From positions 16,333,859 to 16,397,858 of the forward strand of contig OX328099.1 in the NCBI GenBank assembly GCA_946811185.2: DNA of 64,000 nt. Direction: 5' to 3'. The position numbers and the translations under genes were made by a program. Positions 1-12,236 of this stretch are shown piece by piece. Position 1 is the first letter of the stretch. Every line of letters begins with the position of its first letter. Under the pieces are notes generated by a model. It worked only from the letters and a program-made list of their open reading frames with translations, was not told the origin of the DNA and did not search any database. Source of the stretch: Hippopus hippopus. Taxonomy: Eukaryota > Mollusca > Bivalvia > Cardiida > Cardiidae.

Positions 1-62
1 CTTTGCTGACTGATCGTGATCTACACTGTCCGCAAATAGAGCAGTGAGCCGCGCTGAACAGT
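1..62. repeat. MITE family B, partial at window edge
   Basis: TGATCTACACTGTCCGC and part of the CTGAACAGTGT tract; cut by the window start. Confidence 0.5.
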
Positions 63-200
63 GTAAATGATAAATGGATTAATGTTGTTTTTTTTTAAAC
101 TCCTAAGAGCCATCATAGAGGCATCTTTTTATTTTTACCAGCAAGACAAGCAGTCGGTGCTGCTGTAACGGATCTTTATTCGCAGATCAAATAAATTTTG

Positions 201-630
201 ATAGATGGTTACAGGACAAAACATAATGGCAACAGAAGAAATTGTTTTTTATCTGCAGTTCCTCCTTTCGTTACATCGTCGTTTAAAGGTACATCTTTAC
301 TAGTTTTCGGGGCAGTTTTTAACCCATTTCATCTTTATTTTATGAAACGATAATTATCCTTGTATCTTCATACAAAATGTTGCCCCTGACGGCTGCAAGG
401 TTGCACAGATTACGACGGATAGAAAGTGCATTTCATGCTTTGGAGGCCTTCAAAGCAATCGCTGTTGTCGTTTCCGGTTTTAAATGAGGACAAATTCCTT
501 GTTTTTTTCTATCCCGTAAACGTTATATATTGGTAATTTATCTATGTTTACATAGCTGAGCCATTCTAAGCACTTTCAAGTTTTAACAGAGTTTTTTCTC
601 TCTAGCTGTAAGGATGTATCTTTAATGCAA
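201..630. repeat. Dispersed repeat G
   Basis: Shares AATGTTGCCCCTG, AAGGTTGCACAG, ACGACGGATAGAAA and GTAAGGATGTATCTT, in this order, with 50325-50605 and 49236-49445. No coding sign. Confidence 0.65.
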
Positions 631-998
631 CACGCTAAAACCTGTTCGCTGTATGTAACGATACTATCAAAGGCATTCCAGGACAACGTCAAATGACCTT
701 TCTTCTGGACTTTTTCTATTATTCCTCTGAGGTCAACCATATCATTTCCCGTAATAATATTTGTCTGAGCCAGACTGGGGTTATTTTTTCCGAGATAAAA
801 ATGTAAGACGTTCGTATCATTAATTTCTTGGAAATCTCGTTTTCCCAGAGGAGCTTCCCAATCTCTGTACAACCAAATGGACAGATTATGAACTTTACCG
901 CTGTCTTTGCAAGACCGTCTCTTGGGGGTAACGATATAGATAGTTTCTAGAGGTGTAGATAAGTGAATGAAACAGAATCGTAAAACGTTATTTCTTAA
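576..998 (-). other. Open frame, possible exon of an unknown host gene
   Basis: A 141-codon open stretch on the minus strand with unbiased, protein-like composition (…IWLYRDWEAPLGKRDFQEI…). No ATG near its 5' end, so if real it is an internal exon or a fragment. I recognise no domain. Its last ~50 bp overlap a dispersed repeat (about 201-630) also found at 49236 and 50325, which lowers confidence. Confidence 0.22.
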
Positions 999-1317
999 CT
1001 AAGTGTTGTGGTTACTCAGACTGAAACCCTCTTTTCAGGCAAAATGGACAGGTTCCGGACCGCAAGACTTCTATCTGGGGCAGTAGACTATTTCAGAAAA
1101 TAAAGATAGAGAGTTTGGAGGGGGTGCAACCGAAACTCAAAAAAACATTATCACATCAAATAACTCTTTCAGCGCCGAATGTGTAGATGTTGTATGCATG
1201 GTATTTCACGCTATTTTCAACATAATTTCAGTTCAATTGAGGCAGTCACTGGACCTATCTGTGCTTTCCTGGAGTTTCTTTTTCCAGTACTTCGCACATT
1301 ATTCTATCTAAGCAACT

Positions 1318-1456
1318 GGCTGATTCCCCCCCACATAAACACAGCCGAGACAATGATCAGCGCTGAGAGAGGAGTAACTTCTGTCGCAATGAATATCATC
1401 AATCCTCGGGAAAAAAAAAACGCCGAGCTGGGCATTCGAACCAGCTACTCAATGCT
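1318..1456 (-). repeat. SINE fragment
   Basis: Minus-strand GGTTCGAATGCCC (B box) followed by a body shared with 59711-59839 (GACAATGATCAG...). The overlapping plus frame is not a gene. Confidence 0.6.
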
Positions 1457-2060
1457 CAGGACTGTATTCACCATTTATCCTAAATTATGTTTTAGTCTGA
1501 AAGTGCTTGTTATGGCATCTGATTGGCCGAGACTCTCTGTGTCAGCCAATGAGATGACTAGTTTTAGAATTAAGAAAGTTTAACCTAGATTGATTGTCTT
1601 ATACAGCCCACAGACCGTCAGTCAGCCCATTCTCAAAGTCATATATCTTCACAAACAAAGTATTTGCATGTTTGTAGAGCACACATGTGGTACGAATACC
1701 ACTGTATCAGAAGAGCGTGCAATACGAGCGTTAAGCGTTTGAGATGTGTACACTCCTCTTGTAACATGTATATAGTAACTTTGGCTGAAAATATGCTCTC
1801 TGTAATTTAACTACAGTGATTGAAGGCAACTGCATGGTTTACTAAGAGCTATATAAACTCATCCTCGGAACCTAGGTTTAAGCATTACGTTACTCTCCAT
1901 TCGATTACAGAATGAATCGAAACTGGGTCAACGAGGATGTATAAACTTCGTGTTTTCCATAATGATGTGCTTCTACCTCTGTACAATACGCAAAGTTTTA
2001 GACTTGTCCAAATTCAATAACTGGTAGACGACAAATCAATGTCTCACCTTTGATGGATTG

Positions 2061-2091
2061 TTTTTTTTTTTTGGGGGGGGGGGGGGGGGGA
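2061..2091. repeat. Poly-T/poly-G tract
   Basis: About 15 T followed by 16 G. Similar G or C tracts lie at 11040-11053 and 32965-32978. Confidence 0.85.
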
Positions 2092-2237
2092 ACGATATTA
2101 AACATTGTAGGAACAGGATAAAATGCTGGTTTTCTGTATATACTAGTGACGCAATGACGACGTTTAAGTATATGCGAGAACTTGCAATGTTTCAGTCTTT
2201 ACAACATTGTCAGCTTTGTGTGACTTGACACATTTTA

Positions 2238-2445
2238 ACCCTTAGGTTGCTAAGCGCAACTCAAAGACCATTTGCGGACAGTGTAGATCAAGATCAGACT
2301 GCACAGAACGTGCAGTCTGATCTTAGATCCACATTGTCCCATAAGGAGATATTTTTCCCCAAAAAATACTTATGAAATAGCAAAATTTGGGTTTTTACCA
2401 TTAGCTTGAAAGTTTCATTTCACTTATATAGCAGGATAAGGGTCG
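2238..2445. repeat. MITE family B (TTAA type)
   Basis: TTAACCCTTAGGTTGCTAAG, a GGACAGTGTAGATCAAGATC palindrome, and AGCAGGATAAGGG at the far end. Its TTAA and CCCTT ends are piggyBac-like. Confidence 0.82.
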
Positions 2446-2874
2446 ATGGTAGCGTCAAAATAGGCAAATAATCGCCCTAACGTCTTTTATGCTGTGATAG
2501 ATCTGTTTCAATTTTGGTCGACTAAAAGTTACTAATGAGACAAAATAGCTGAAGTGACTCGTGCTGCCGACTGACAAAATTCAAGTGGAAGGTTTCCATT
2601 ACAGCAAAGTGAACTGCTTGATTTCACTAAAGCGCCTTTATTTCTTGACATATTATTTACGCCGTTCTTGAATAGCGAACGAAACTTCCCTTTTTGACAG
2701 GACGATTTGGTGCATTAGTTGCTGCTTAGAATGTGACCTTGAACCTTGACTGAATGACCTTCATTTATTTTGATGTATTTATGGAAACAGCATTATGTGA
2801 CATGAGTGGTTTTGGTAGAAATGATAGCTAGGAGCTTAATATCAACCGTTTCAGCACCTAGGAGAAAGCGTTTT

Positions 2875-2945
2875 TTTGTGGACGGCATAGATCGAGATCA
2901 GTCTGCTCAGAACGTTCTGTCGAATCTTGGATCTATACCGTCAGC
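2875..2945. repeat. MITE family B, palindrome core
   Basis: GTGGACGGCATAGATCGAGA palindrome only. Confidence 0.65.
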
Positions 2946-3021
2946 TGGATCAGTTAAGTTCAAGCCTCTGTGAGATTCAGTGGATTGTACTGTCAGCCGT
3001 TGAAAGAGGTCGAGTTTGAGA

Positions 3022-3215
3022 GCGACTCACTGACCTTTTGCGGGCAGTGTAGATCAAGATCAGACTGCACAGAACGTGCAGTCTGATCTTGAATCTACAC
3101 TGTCCGATAAGGGGATATGTTTCTCCAAAAAATGAGTTTCTCCAAAATAGAATTATTAAGGTTTTTAATATCGGCTTGAAAGTTTCATTTAACATACGCA
3201 GCAGGTTAAGGATTA
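3022..3215. repeat. MITE family B
   Basis: GCGACTCACTGACCTTTTGC, palindrome, GCAGGTTAAGGA. Frames on both strands here are shadows. Confidence 0.78.
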
Positions 3216-3639
3216 GGATAATAATGCCGGCAGAGGAACATTTTTCGTGTTGCAGCACACAGCCTTCAAAGGGAAATTGCGTTTCTGCCAAAACGAATCA
3301 AACCTTCTTTCTGTTTGCACTATACATTTTATAAATTTAGTCTTAATCAATTTTTAATTTCCATATTTCATAGAAATACTTTCAAAACCGTCTGCAGATT
3401 TGCTCTTGAGGTCATAATTTCACACATGTACATTTTTGCACACGTGATCATACGTTATGCTTCAGCAATGATATTAGTACCAAATTAATACGTTATGAAT
3501 AATTAACAATTAATGTGTTTTACTTTATTAATGAAATGGGAGTTTGACCTTACACGTTTTTCTGGCCACAGTTGAAATGTGCTGGTTTGGATCAATATGG
3601 CTGTATCGTTGTACAGTACAATAAGCATGAGCTTGTATT

Positions 3640-3722
3640 GTGTCCGTGGTTGTGAGGTAGAGCGTCGGCCTCGTAATCATAAGGTCCCGAGTTCGATACC
3701 CGGAAGCGGGTGTCAACTTAAG
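3640..3722 (+). repeat. tRNA-like sequence, SINE head
   Basis: GGTAGAGCGTCGG (A-box-like) and GAGTTCGATACCC (B-box-like) at tRNA spacing. The acceptor ends do not pair well, so I do not call a tRNA gene. Confidence 0.45.
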
Positions 3723-3989
3723 AATAACGACCCCTAACTCATCGGTAAATATTGTGTAACATCGACGTTTTCGTAAAGGCTATTCGGCCAATCTCGGCAG
3801 CTTCCGTCTTTTAATATGAGAGTTAGGGGCCGTAGACCTTAAGGATTGTTCATTGGCCCACACAATCGGCGCGAGTACTGGTGTACTTCCTAGGAAGCGG
3901 AATCGAGAGAGATAAGTATACATGGTAAGAATTTGTTTCTCAATCGATGTAAAATAAATACATGTATGTTTAAACAAAATAAAGATGAC

Positions 3990-4217
3990 CCATACTCTGG
4001 TAAAGGGGGGTTTAATGCGTCTTCGTATCGCATTATAGTAAGCAAGTCGTCGCTGAAAGACCTATTTTGTCTAATGAACGGCTGAACCATGAGGCAGAGT
4101 GATCCTCTGAGATGCAGAAAATTTACCAGTAGCAAAAAGTTTCGTCTCAGATCAGCCTGCGCAGACTGTGCTGGTTTGCAGATGTCTTTAACCAACTTTT
4201 CACAGAGCATAACTAAG
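3990..4217. repeat. MITE family C
   Basis: Terminal CATACTCTGGTAAAGGGGGG, internal CAGATCAGCCTGCGCAG, far end TTTTCACAGAGCATAAC. Confidence 0.75.
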
Positions 4218-4477
4218 GTCATCTAGAATTTCATACAGATAAGTAAACCGTAATAAGAACAGCGAATACAGCTGCCTTTTCAATGGAATAATTAGTCAAG
4301 TCGAAAAAGGGGCATAACTGTTTCAAAAAAATGAGGCTTACAATGCCTTTCTTGTATGGGTTCCTTCTTTGATATTTCTAACCTGAGAATGTTATACGGT
4401 GTAGCTTTCAGACGTCAGCAACAAGTACGTCGGCGCAGACAACGAAAGACCAGTGACAATACCTTGACGTTTCTTTA

Positions 4478-5285
4478 GCTCACCTGAGCACGAAGTGCTC
4501 CAGGTGAGCTTTTGTGATTATTCTGTGTCCGTCGTGCGTCGTCTATCGTCCGTCGTCCGTCATGAAGTCGTCAGAAATTACCCTGTGTGCACTCTAAAGG
4601 CTACATATTCAGTCGAATACTCATGAAATTCGGTCAAAATCTTCGTCTTGATACATGTTCAAAATAAGGTTACGTTAGGTCAAAAAGTAGGTCACTGGGC
4701 AAAATCTTAGAAAAACCTTGTGTGCATTCTAAAGGCCACATTTTCAGCTGGATATTCATGAAAAAATGGTCAGATTGTTTATATTAATAATAATATTAAT
4801 ATCTCGGACAAGATCGAAATTGGGTCATGTCGGGTCAAAAAGTAGGTCACTGGGCCAAATTTGAGAAAAACCTTGTGTGCATTCTAGAGGCCACATTTTC
4901 AGCAGGATACTCATGAGACTGAAAATGTGGCCTCTAACGTTATATTGCTCACAAGATTTTTCTAAGATTTTGCCCAGTGACCTACTTTTTGACCCGACAT
5001 GTCCCAATTTCAAACTTGTCTGATGTTTTCAGAATGTTTGTTTTTGTTAAAACATCAGACAAGTTTGAAATTGGGACACGTCGGGTCAAAAAGTAGGTCA
5101 CTGGGCAAAATCTTAGAAAAATCTTGTGAGCAATATAGAGGCCACATTTTCAGTCTAATACTCCTGATACTCCGTCAGAATGTTTGTTTTGATGATATAT
5201 CAGACAACTTCAAAATTTGGTCATGTCTTTATCAATCCGAGATGACTTTACTCAGGTCAGCGCTTTAGGGCCAATGGCTCTCTTG
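4478..5285. repeat. Long interspersed non-coding repeat with an internal inversion
   Basis: It begins TTAGCTCACCTGAGCACGAA and ends GCCAATGGCTCTCTTG. The internal unit GGGTCAAAAAGTAGGTCACT occurs several times, and 4913-5035 is an inverted copy of 5046-5157. ORFs here are artefacts of the repeats. Confidence 0.75.
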
Positions 5286-5579
5286 TTTCAAAAACAGCCG
5301 AGCGAAAAATGCCAAACAGATGTTTTGTGTCACTATAACACTGTGATTTCGCCGAAAAATAAGGCCTGAAGAAAAAAACATCTTTGAGACATTGTTCATA
5401 CGATGGTGTTTTAAATTACGCGCTATTGCATTCCACATAGCTTTTCTTAACGATGGTAAGAAACACTCGATTATATGGAAAAGGGTTGGTCCCATGGACA
5501 GAAAAAAAATTCTCGGTCGGCGAGTGAGAGATAAAGAGTGATTACCCTGTACCACATAGTCCCGTGGTTAAACGACTCT

Positions 5580-5665
5580 GATGGAAAAGGCTTTTGAAAA
5601 CATCGTGGGAAAAGGAGAAAATACTGGTAACCAGCATTTTCTCCTTTTCCCACAATGTTTTCTAC
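5580..5665. repeat. MITE family D palindrome
   Basis: AAAACATCGTGGGAAAAGG and its complement around ACTGGTAACCAGCA. Confidence 0.78.
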
Positions 5666-7100
5666 CACCCTAAGACAAATACTATTATTTGAGCCACACT
5701 AAGTTTCTTGTCTACAAATACTTTCATTTCTATAGGAACATGTCTTTAATCTTGTCATCTGATAAATAGGACAACCAAAGCAAAACTCCCAACGGTGAAA
5801 GCGCTATAATGGAAAACTCTGATAAATGAGGCATTGTTGTATCGAAAGTGTATGCGAAACAGATGATAGGTTTTGAATGCCTGCCCATTTTCGAAATCTA
5901 CGCGTCTGAAAAACCCATCACATTGAAGTAATTTGGATTTCTGAAAACAAGCACGGCGTCTCGGTTTATTGCACATAAAAACGTAAAATGCATTGCTGTG
6001 TTGAAAGAAAAGGGAGAATATAGGAATTGTTTTGAATCAGAGCCAAAGGCTTTTTCTATTTGAGTATGAAAAGAACGCGAAACTGTTTAACTTGTCAAAG
6101 GAAATATATAATGGTATGGTGAACATGCAGAATTGAAAAGTAAATAGTACATGTACTTAATGCAAAAAAAAAAGAAATAGCAAAGAATTTGCTCGCCTTC
6201 ATCCTTAAAACAGTTTTAGGTGTATACGGAAATCTATCATTTGAGCACTTTGTACATTCTGAAAATGTTTCCTTTGTATTGAAAGTTTAATAAAAGAAGT
6301 TTAGAAGTTTTGCTGAGTGTACTTTCACCACTGAAAATACCCATTTCACTTAGCCACTTATTCAATTATTTAATATATGATTATATATACAGACCTTTTG
6401 GAATTGCAAATAGAGTATTGAAAGAAACCGCGTGACTTAGACATATTTTAGAATATTTATACAACATCTATGACTATAAACTTTGTAAAGTTTTTATCAA
6501 ATAAACGATGTTCTGTTCTGTTCAGTTCAAATGAATCCTCTTTCCAAAGCACGGGATTTCAGACTCGTCCAATTTTAAGTTGTTTGTTAAAGATAAATGT
6601 AGTTCAAATAACCGGGTTTGTCTTTAAAGGGAAGACATCATTGTGGGAAGTAGGAGAACATATTTGTTACTTGCATTTTCTCCTTTTCTCCAAAATGGTT
6701 TCAGATGCCTTCTTTCTGAAAAATGTTTGAAAGTCTGGGTAAAGATCAGTGTCGGGACTCCTGAAAACCTGCTTGGCGAGATTTGTGAAGTGTATTGAAG
6801 GTACTGTGATCTAGAAGAACGATTTCCATCTTCTGTTAATAAAATATCGGAATTTATAAATCATCGCTGAGCTATATAATGTCAACGACCGAATTTTCTG
6901 ATAAACGACCAAGTGGAATCTCGGGTTTCCACATGAAAAGATTGCATTTTCCAGTTTAGTTAATTATAGACTATATTGTCAAGTGATGAACGCAATTTAA
7001 AATGTGTGAAAGAAAAGTCATGTCAAATCTGGTTGATACCATATTGTCAAGGTTTTTGATTTGAAGAATCTCAAACGCCAAAGTTGTGTTCAATATTTTT
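5666..7100. other. No gene recognised
   Basis: AT-rich sequence with one degenerate family D palindrome at about 6640-6706. Short frames only, none with a known motif. Confidence 0.6.
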
Positions 7101-7350
7101 GAGCCATGCTCTGTAAAAAGGAGGTTTCATGCGTCCGCAAAAAGTATCGACTCAGGTCAGCCTGCGCACTTTGCGCAGGCTGACCTGGGCCGAAACTTTT
7201 TGCTATTGGTCAATTTTCTGCATGTTAGGACCAGTCTATCTTAAGATTCATCCCGTTGTTAGACAAGTTGGATTTTATGCATCCGTAGCTATGTGATCAC
7301 GTGCTTTGAATCATGCATTATACAGAGATGCATTAAACCCCCTTTGCCTG
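7101..7350. repeat. MITE family C
   Basis: GAGCCATGCTCTGTAAAAAG to GATGCATTAAACCCCCTTTG, with the CAGCCTGCGCACTTTGCGCAG palindrome in the middle part. Confidence 0.82.
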
Positions 7351-7817
7351 AGGATGACTTATTTTTTATCTAGGGTCCAAAAGGTATCGATTTGATCCAC
7401 TTTATTTATGAACGATGATTCGTATATTCTTTGTGTTGGTCGTCACAGATTCAAGTCACGTTTCATTTTATGTTTTGTCAAGATCCCGAACCATAAAGTG
7501 CCCGTCACATATTAACTGTTTTCTATGTCAACTTCAACAAATTGGGGATGACAAGTATCACTACGGGAAATGGGTTTTCTCTTTTCCGACAATTGAGAAA
7601 TCAATTTTGATAATTCCTAGTCCCCGGTGAATTTTGCGATACGCTTTGAAGTGTTTGTTATCTGTCAAATCATTTGGCTAAGTGAGATATGGTGACCAAA
7701 GCTTCTAGAATTCGCTAAACTGAGTTTGTCATTTTTTTGGTCAAGTTTCATAATTACATCAATGCATCAAAGAGTTAGAAAATCAGGCTGAATACTTCGG
7801 TCAAATAAGTATATAAT

Positions 7818-8092
7818 CCATGCTCTGGCTAAAAGGGGTTTAATGCAATTCAAAGCAAGTAAGTAATCAAGCAAGTAATCACATAATCATAAATCTGTAA
7901 AGTCTGTTTTGTTTAGCAACTGGCTGAATACTGAAGTAGAATGATCCTTGGAAAAGCATAAAATTTACCAAAATCCAAAAGTTTCGACCCGGGTCAGCCT
8001 GCGCGGACTGCGCAGACTGACCTGAGTCGATACTTTTTGCAAATGCATTGAACCTCCTTTTCACAGACTTATTTCACAGAGCATGGCTTATA
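7818..8092. repeat. MITE family C, reverse orientation
   Basis: CCATGCTCTGGCTAAAAGGG to TTCACAGAGCATGGC, with a CAGCCTGCGCGGACTGCGCAG palindrome. Confidence 0.82.
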
Positions 8093-8216
8093 TAGAAATG
8101 AATAAAATCCCCTTTCAGGAGGTGTGGTGTACTTTGAAACTTATGATCAGCTGATTTGAGTAAGTTATTGGCTTTACAGACATCCGCTTTTTATGCTTCT
8201 TGATGAAGGAGTATAT

Positions 8217-8483
8217 ATGAGCCATGCTCTGTGAAAGAGGGGCTTAATGCATCTGCAAAAGTATCGACCCTGGTCGGCCTGCGCAGTTCGCGCAGGCTGA
8301 CCTAGGTCAAAACGTTTTGCTTTTGTTTAATTTTCTACTTGTCCAAGGACCATTCTTCCAAGGATTCAGTCATTTATTAGAGAGAATGGATGTAATGGAT
8401 CTATAATTATGTGAAGACGTGCATGGTACAATGCATCACGGAGATGTATTTTAGCCGCTTTTTCACAGAGCATGGCTCATATA
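8217..8483. repeat. MITE family C
   Basis: GAGCCATGCTCTGTGAAAGA to TTTTTCACAGAGCATGGCTC; both tips are intact inverted repeats. Confidence 0.85.
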
Positions 8484-9147
8484 GTTTTTCTGTTTACTTT
8501 CCGAAGCAATAAGATGTTTGATTCTGGGTATACGAAAGAGTCAAAAAATAGAATCATTTCCTCCTCTTCAGTCAGGACTTGGGTCTGATCAATGGGGGGT
8601 TCGTAACGAGGAAGCACAACCAAACGTTCTATAGACAATAGACACCAATGGCTAAAGGACATTATACAAGTATCCGACCTGAATCCATTGCGTACTTGCG
8701 GGAAAATACAGATTAGATATGGGCAAAAGAAACACCATACAGTTCATAAAATGTCTAATTTCTTAAAAGAATGCACTTTGTTTGGACCGAAGGACATTCG
8801 AGTAAGTAAAAGTAAAAGATAGGTCTAGACCATGTCTTGAAACGCTAATCGAAAGCGACAGCAATATAACAGCTCTTCCAATCAGTATAAACAATGCTGC
8901 TGAGCGAAATCACTGTTCAGCCTCTGCAACGCCAAAAGCGACACCAGGTGCTTTTACAGACGCCAACGATCAAGATCGGACTGCAAGAAACGTGCAATCA
9001 GACCTTGGATCAATGCCTACTGCTTAATTTGTATAATTATAAGATTAAAAAAAAATACGTGTAAGTTTCAGTGGAATGTATTTTCAGCCGTCGAAAGAGA
9101 TCGAGTTTATGTACTTGATACAATTAACGCTTAGATCCACAAGTAAA

Positions 9148-9410
9148 TGAGCCATGCTCTGACAAAAGGGGGCTTAATGCATCTCCGTAATGCATCAAAA
9201 CAAGCAAGCCATCAAATACTTATGGACCCATAACAGCCATTTTTTTTTAACAACCGACTTAATAATGAGATAGACTGGTCCTTAGACATACAGAAAATTC
9301 AATAATAGCGAAAAGTTTCGGCCCAGTCAGCCTGCGCGGACTGCGCAAGCTGACCTGGGTCGATACTTTTCGCAGATGCATTATGCCTCCTTTTCACAGA
9401 GCACGGCTCA
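9148..9410. repeat. MITE family C, reverse orientation
   Basis: GAGCCATGCTCTGACAAAAG to TTCACAGAGCACGGCTC. A good model of the site the large element entered: TGGTCCTTAGACATACAG. Confidence 0.85.
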
Positions 9411-10440
9411 AATGTAATGGACCCAGTCCACAGTTTGGAGAAAAGCAAAAAGTTTGCGAAGTCAATACTGCCTTGATTAGAATAGCTCCCAAGTATCGGA
9501 CAGAATATTCTATGCAATCTGATCTTGGATCTACATTGTTTTTCACAAATTCTTCTGCCGTGGTAAGGGTAACAGTAAGCGACTGCGACATAATTCGGAG
9601 TCTATGGCTGTTGTATCGACATTCCTCAGAGAGATTCCCAAAGGAAAAGGCGTTAAGTTTATGAAATCCAAAGGTTGACATGTCAACGACAGCCACTTCG
9701 TAACCCAGGTGTGAAACATCAGTTTTCATTCATCACCGCTGGGATAATTTTTCTTGCGAATCTTTTTTTTTAATGAAAATTCATAACGCTAGGAAATTAC
9801 TCAATACGTTATCAAAATGCCAATACATGTAACATAGCGATATTGCCTTGTTCTAAGGATTAATTTATCTGGCGGAGTGATTCCAAGCTTGACTCGCAAC
9901 GTTATGATTGGACACCGGCAATGTTAAAATAGAACCATTATACTATTTTTTTCCGTATGCGCGATAAAAATAAACAAACGATTTCTCATGACAATACTGA
10001 GATGACCAACGTGCCCCTATCATAATTCATGATCGAGATGTAGGAGGAATGATACGCTGTGCTCCTGAGATGACGAAATGTAGTCATTGAAGGTAATGCT
10101 GCAAAAAGGAATTGTCTAAAAATACTTTTACGACAATTACCTCGAAAACTGTCAGCATCAGGATCACTATTGTGAGTATTAAAATAATAGAAAGTGTTCT
10201 GTGAGAAAGTAGTTAATTATTAATGCATTTGCAAAAAGTATCGACTCGTGTCAGCCTGCTCAGTCTTCGTGACGTAAAAGGACGATTCTTTGCCATGAAT
10301 TGGTCGATTTTGAAAAAAAAAAACCGGATTTTTTTTTTTGGCGGGGACTTGTTTGGTATAATGCATAAAATATTAGACTCGAATTTAAAAGCATTTGCCT
10401 ACGAAAAACTAACTGTAACTCAAATAAAGCGAATTGTTTT
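9411..10440. other. No gene recognised
   Basis: Contains a partial family C start at about 10222-10265. The 111-codon minus frame at 9394-9729 overlaps a MITE tip and lacks any recognisable domain. Confidence 0.55.
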
Positions 10441-10446
10441 TTGACA

Positions 10447-10518
10447 TAGTTGAAAACATTGTAGGAAAGAAGAAAATGCTGGTCACTAGCATTTTCTTCT
10501 TTTCCCACTTTGTTTATA
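10447..10518. repeat. MITE family D palindrome
   Basis: GTTGAAAACATTGTAGGAAA ... CCCACTTTGTTTAT. Confidence 0.72.
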
Positions 10519-11145
10519 AAAGCCCTCTACTTCAGGATCGTTAAACCACGGGACTGTGTTGCAAAGGATTAAGGGGCAGGTTTTAAAGGTAGTACCTGCT
10601 AAACCATGTTTTTACCCCAAATTGCGGAGAGCTTAGATAATAACTTACACAATTTACGATCAATTCCTGAATTCATTACGTCTAAAGTTCCAGGAAATTA
10701 CTTAATTGGTTTCTTTGTTGCCTGTTTATTTAGGAAATAACGATCAGTGCAAGTGCCAATAAAGCTTAATTACTGCACTAAGCATAAATAGTGTCACTTC
10801 TATCATCAAGTGCTTTAACCATCGATATATGGGTAGTTCAGCCGACATTTTCTCTCTAAAAATCTCAATTATGATATGAGAAGTGACCTTAGTTTAAACT
10901 TACAGCTCGTTTCTTTGCAGCACGAAATGATCTGAGAAGTCACTTTGGTTTGAACTTAGTTTGTTTCTTTGCAGCACAGTTCGTTGCGGGGGAGGGGCGA
11001 TTTCGCATCGTGTAATGGCGCAGCAGAAAAAATCTGAGATGGGGGGGGGGGGGTTGGAGTTTGTGACTAAAAAAGCCCGATTGGGATAGAAACCAGACAT
11101 TTCTAGTAAACTATTCTTGAGAGCTTCATAGTCTTCATATTAAAT

Positions 11146-11405
11146 GGCCTGCAACACGCGAAAAGGGACATTCGGACATTTGCGTAGAGTGTCGTCTCGG
11201 ATCAGCCTGCGCAGTCCGCGCAGTCTGATCCGAGACTACACTTTCCGATCGTGTTTGATTTTCTGTTTCACGCAAGTGTACTGTTGGATAAAATCTAATG
11301 TAGTCGTAAAGTGCCGTCTCGGATTAGCCTGCGCGGACTGCGCAGGCTGATCCGAGACGACACTTTACGCAAATGTCCGAATGCCCTTTTTCGCGTGTTG
11401 CAGGC
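11146..11405. repeat. MITE family F
   Basis: Ends GGCCTGCAACACGCGAAAAG / CTTTTTCGCGTGTTGCAGGCC, with two internal palindromes (CGGATCAGCCTGCGC...). A second copy is at 34159-34425. Confidence 0.82.
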
Positions 11406-11702
11406 CATTTAATCTCAAATTGATAGTTACCACTTTGGCCTTTGTGACGGAAAAAATACAAATTAAATCCGATGTCCATGAACTGAAACCATTTCCTGTC
11501 TAAGTGAATACGTATTTTGACTGATACACTGTTTGTTCCACAGAATATTGGACAATCTAGGTTCAAGATCAGACTGCACGTTTCATATGGTCCTATCTTT
11601 ATCGACACTGTTCGTATAAGAACCTCTTGTTACCCGTAGCTTTCTACGATTTAATTTTTGACTCGTGAGTAGTGAAAAATGATTAAAAAGAAAACAGAAA
11701 AA

Positions 11703-11848
11703 AATGAGTCGTACTATGGCAAAAGGGTGTTTAATGCATCTTCCGTAATGTATTGTACGAAGAAGGTAATCAGGTAGTTATAGATCAATAAAATCGATTT
11801 TGTTAAACGACCGGCTGAATAATGAGATAAGACTGGTCCTTCGACATG
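11703..11848 (+). repeat. Host MITE (family C), left half, interrupted by the element
   Basis: It begins near the outer arm (ATGGCAAAAGGGTGTTTAATGC) and runs to TGGTCCTTCGACATG. The missing half is at 26777-26884. Joining the two at one GACATG gives the normal family C order seen at 9148-9410. Confidence 0.9.
11843..11848. repeat. Target site duplication, left copy
   Basis: GACATG directly precedes the AGTAGTAAAGG terminus. The same six bases follow the right terminus. Other copies of the host MITE have a single GACATG (for example near 33319), so this is a true duplication. Confidence 0.93.
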
Positions 11849-11857
11849 AGTAGTAAA

Positions 11858-11910
11858 GGACGGTAGCATGGGATCTACCCAGGCCGGGGGTAGATCCCAT
11901 GCTACCGTCC
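11858..11910. repeat. Terminal hairpin, left end
   Basis: A perfect 23-bp inverted repeat (11858-11880 with 11888-11910) around a 7-nt loop AGGCCGG, starting 9 bp from the element end. It contains GGACGGTAGCATGGG and its complement. It could be a terminal replication structure or an integrase/terminal-protein site. Confidence 0.88.
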
Positions 11911-12124
11911 CTGAGTGCCCTATATCACCGTCCCTGACAAAAATGTGTCCCTAGTTTGCCATCCCGAAGGAATTTATCCCTTGCAAAAGGTCCGAAAAGT
12001 TGCGAGTAAGCGATAAAGTCCGAGATTCCGCATGAAAATGTTACTATAAATAGAATCATAGCATTCAAAATGGCGGCCTTGTGGAGGACATTCTGGGGAT
12101 GTGTCCCTAGGCTCCCGTCCCTGA
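11905..12124. repeat. CCGTCCCTGA iterations near the left end
   Basis: CCGTCCCTGA occurs at 11905-11914, 11928-11937 and 12115-12124, with shorter GTCCCTAG versions between. The right arm mirrors these. They may be protein-binding iterons, but no function is shown. Confidence 0.55.
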
Positions 12125-12236
12125 GCGGAATTTTTTGCAAAAGGGGGGGAGGGGAGTTTTTCCTATGCTCACAACCCTGAGAGGGATTTAGCATTCAAAG
12201 TGCAGGCCTTATGACTGTCAGGTTGGGTAAAAATGG

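Noticed and set aside
3640..3722. Functional tRNA gene
   Set aside because: A and B boxes are recognisable but the acceptor stem does not pair, as with the other SINE heads in the window.
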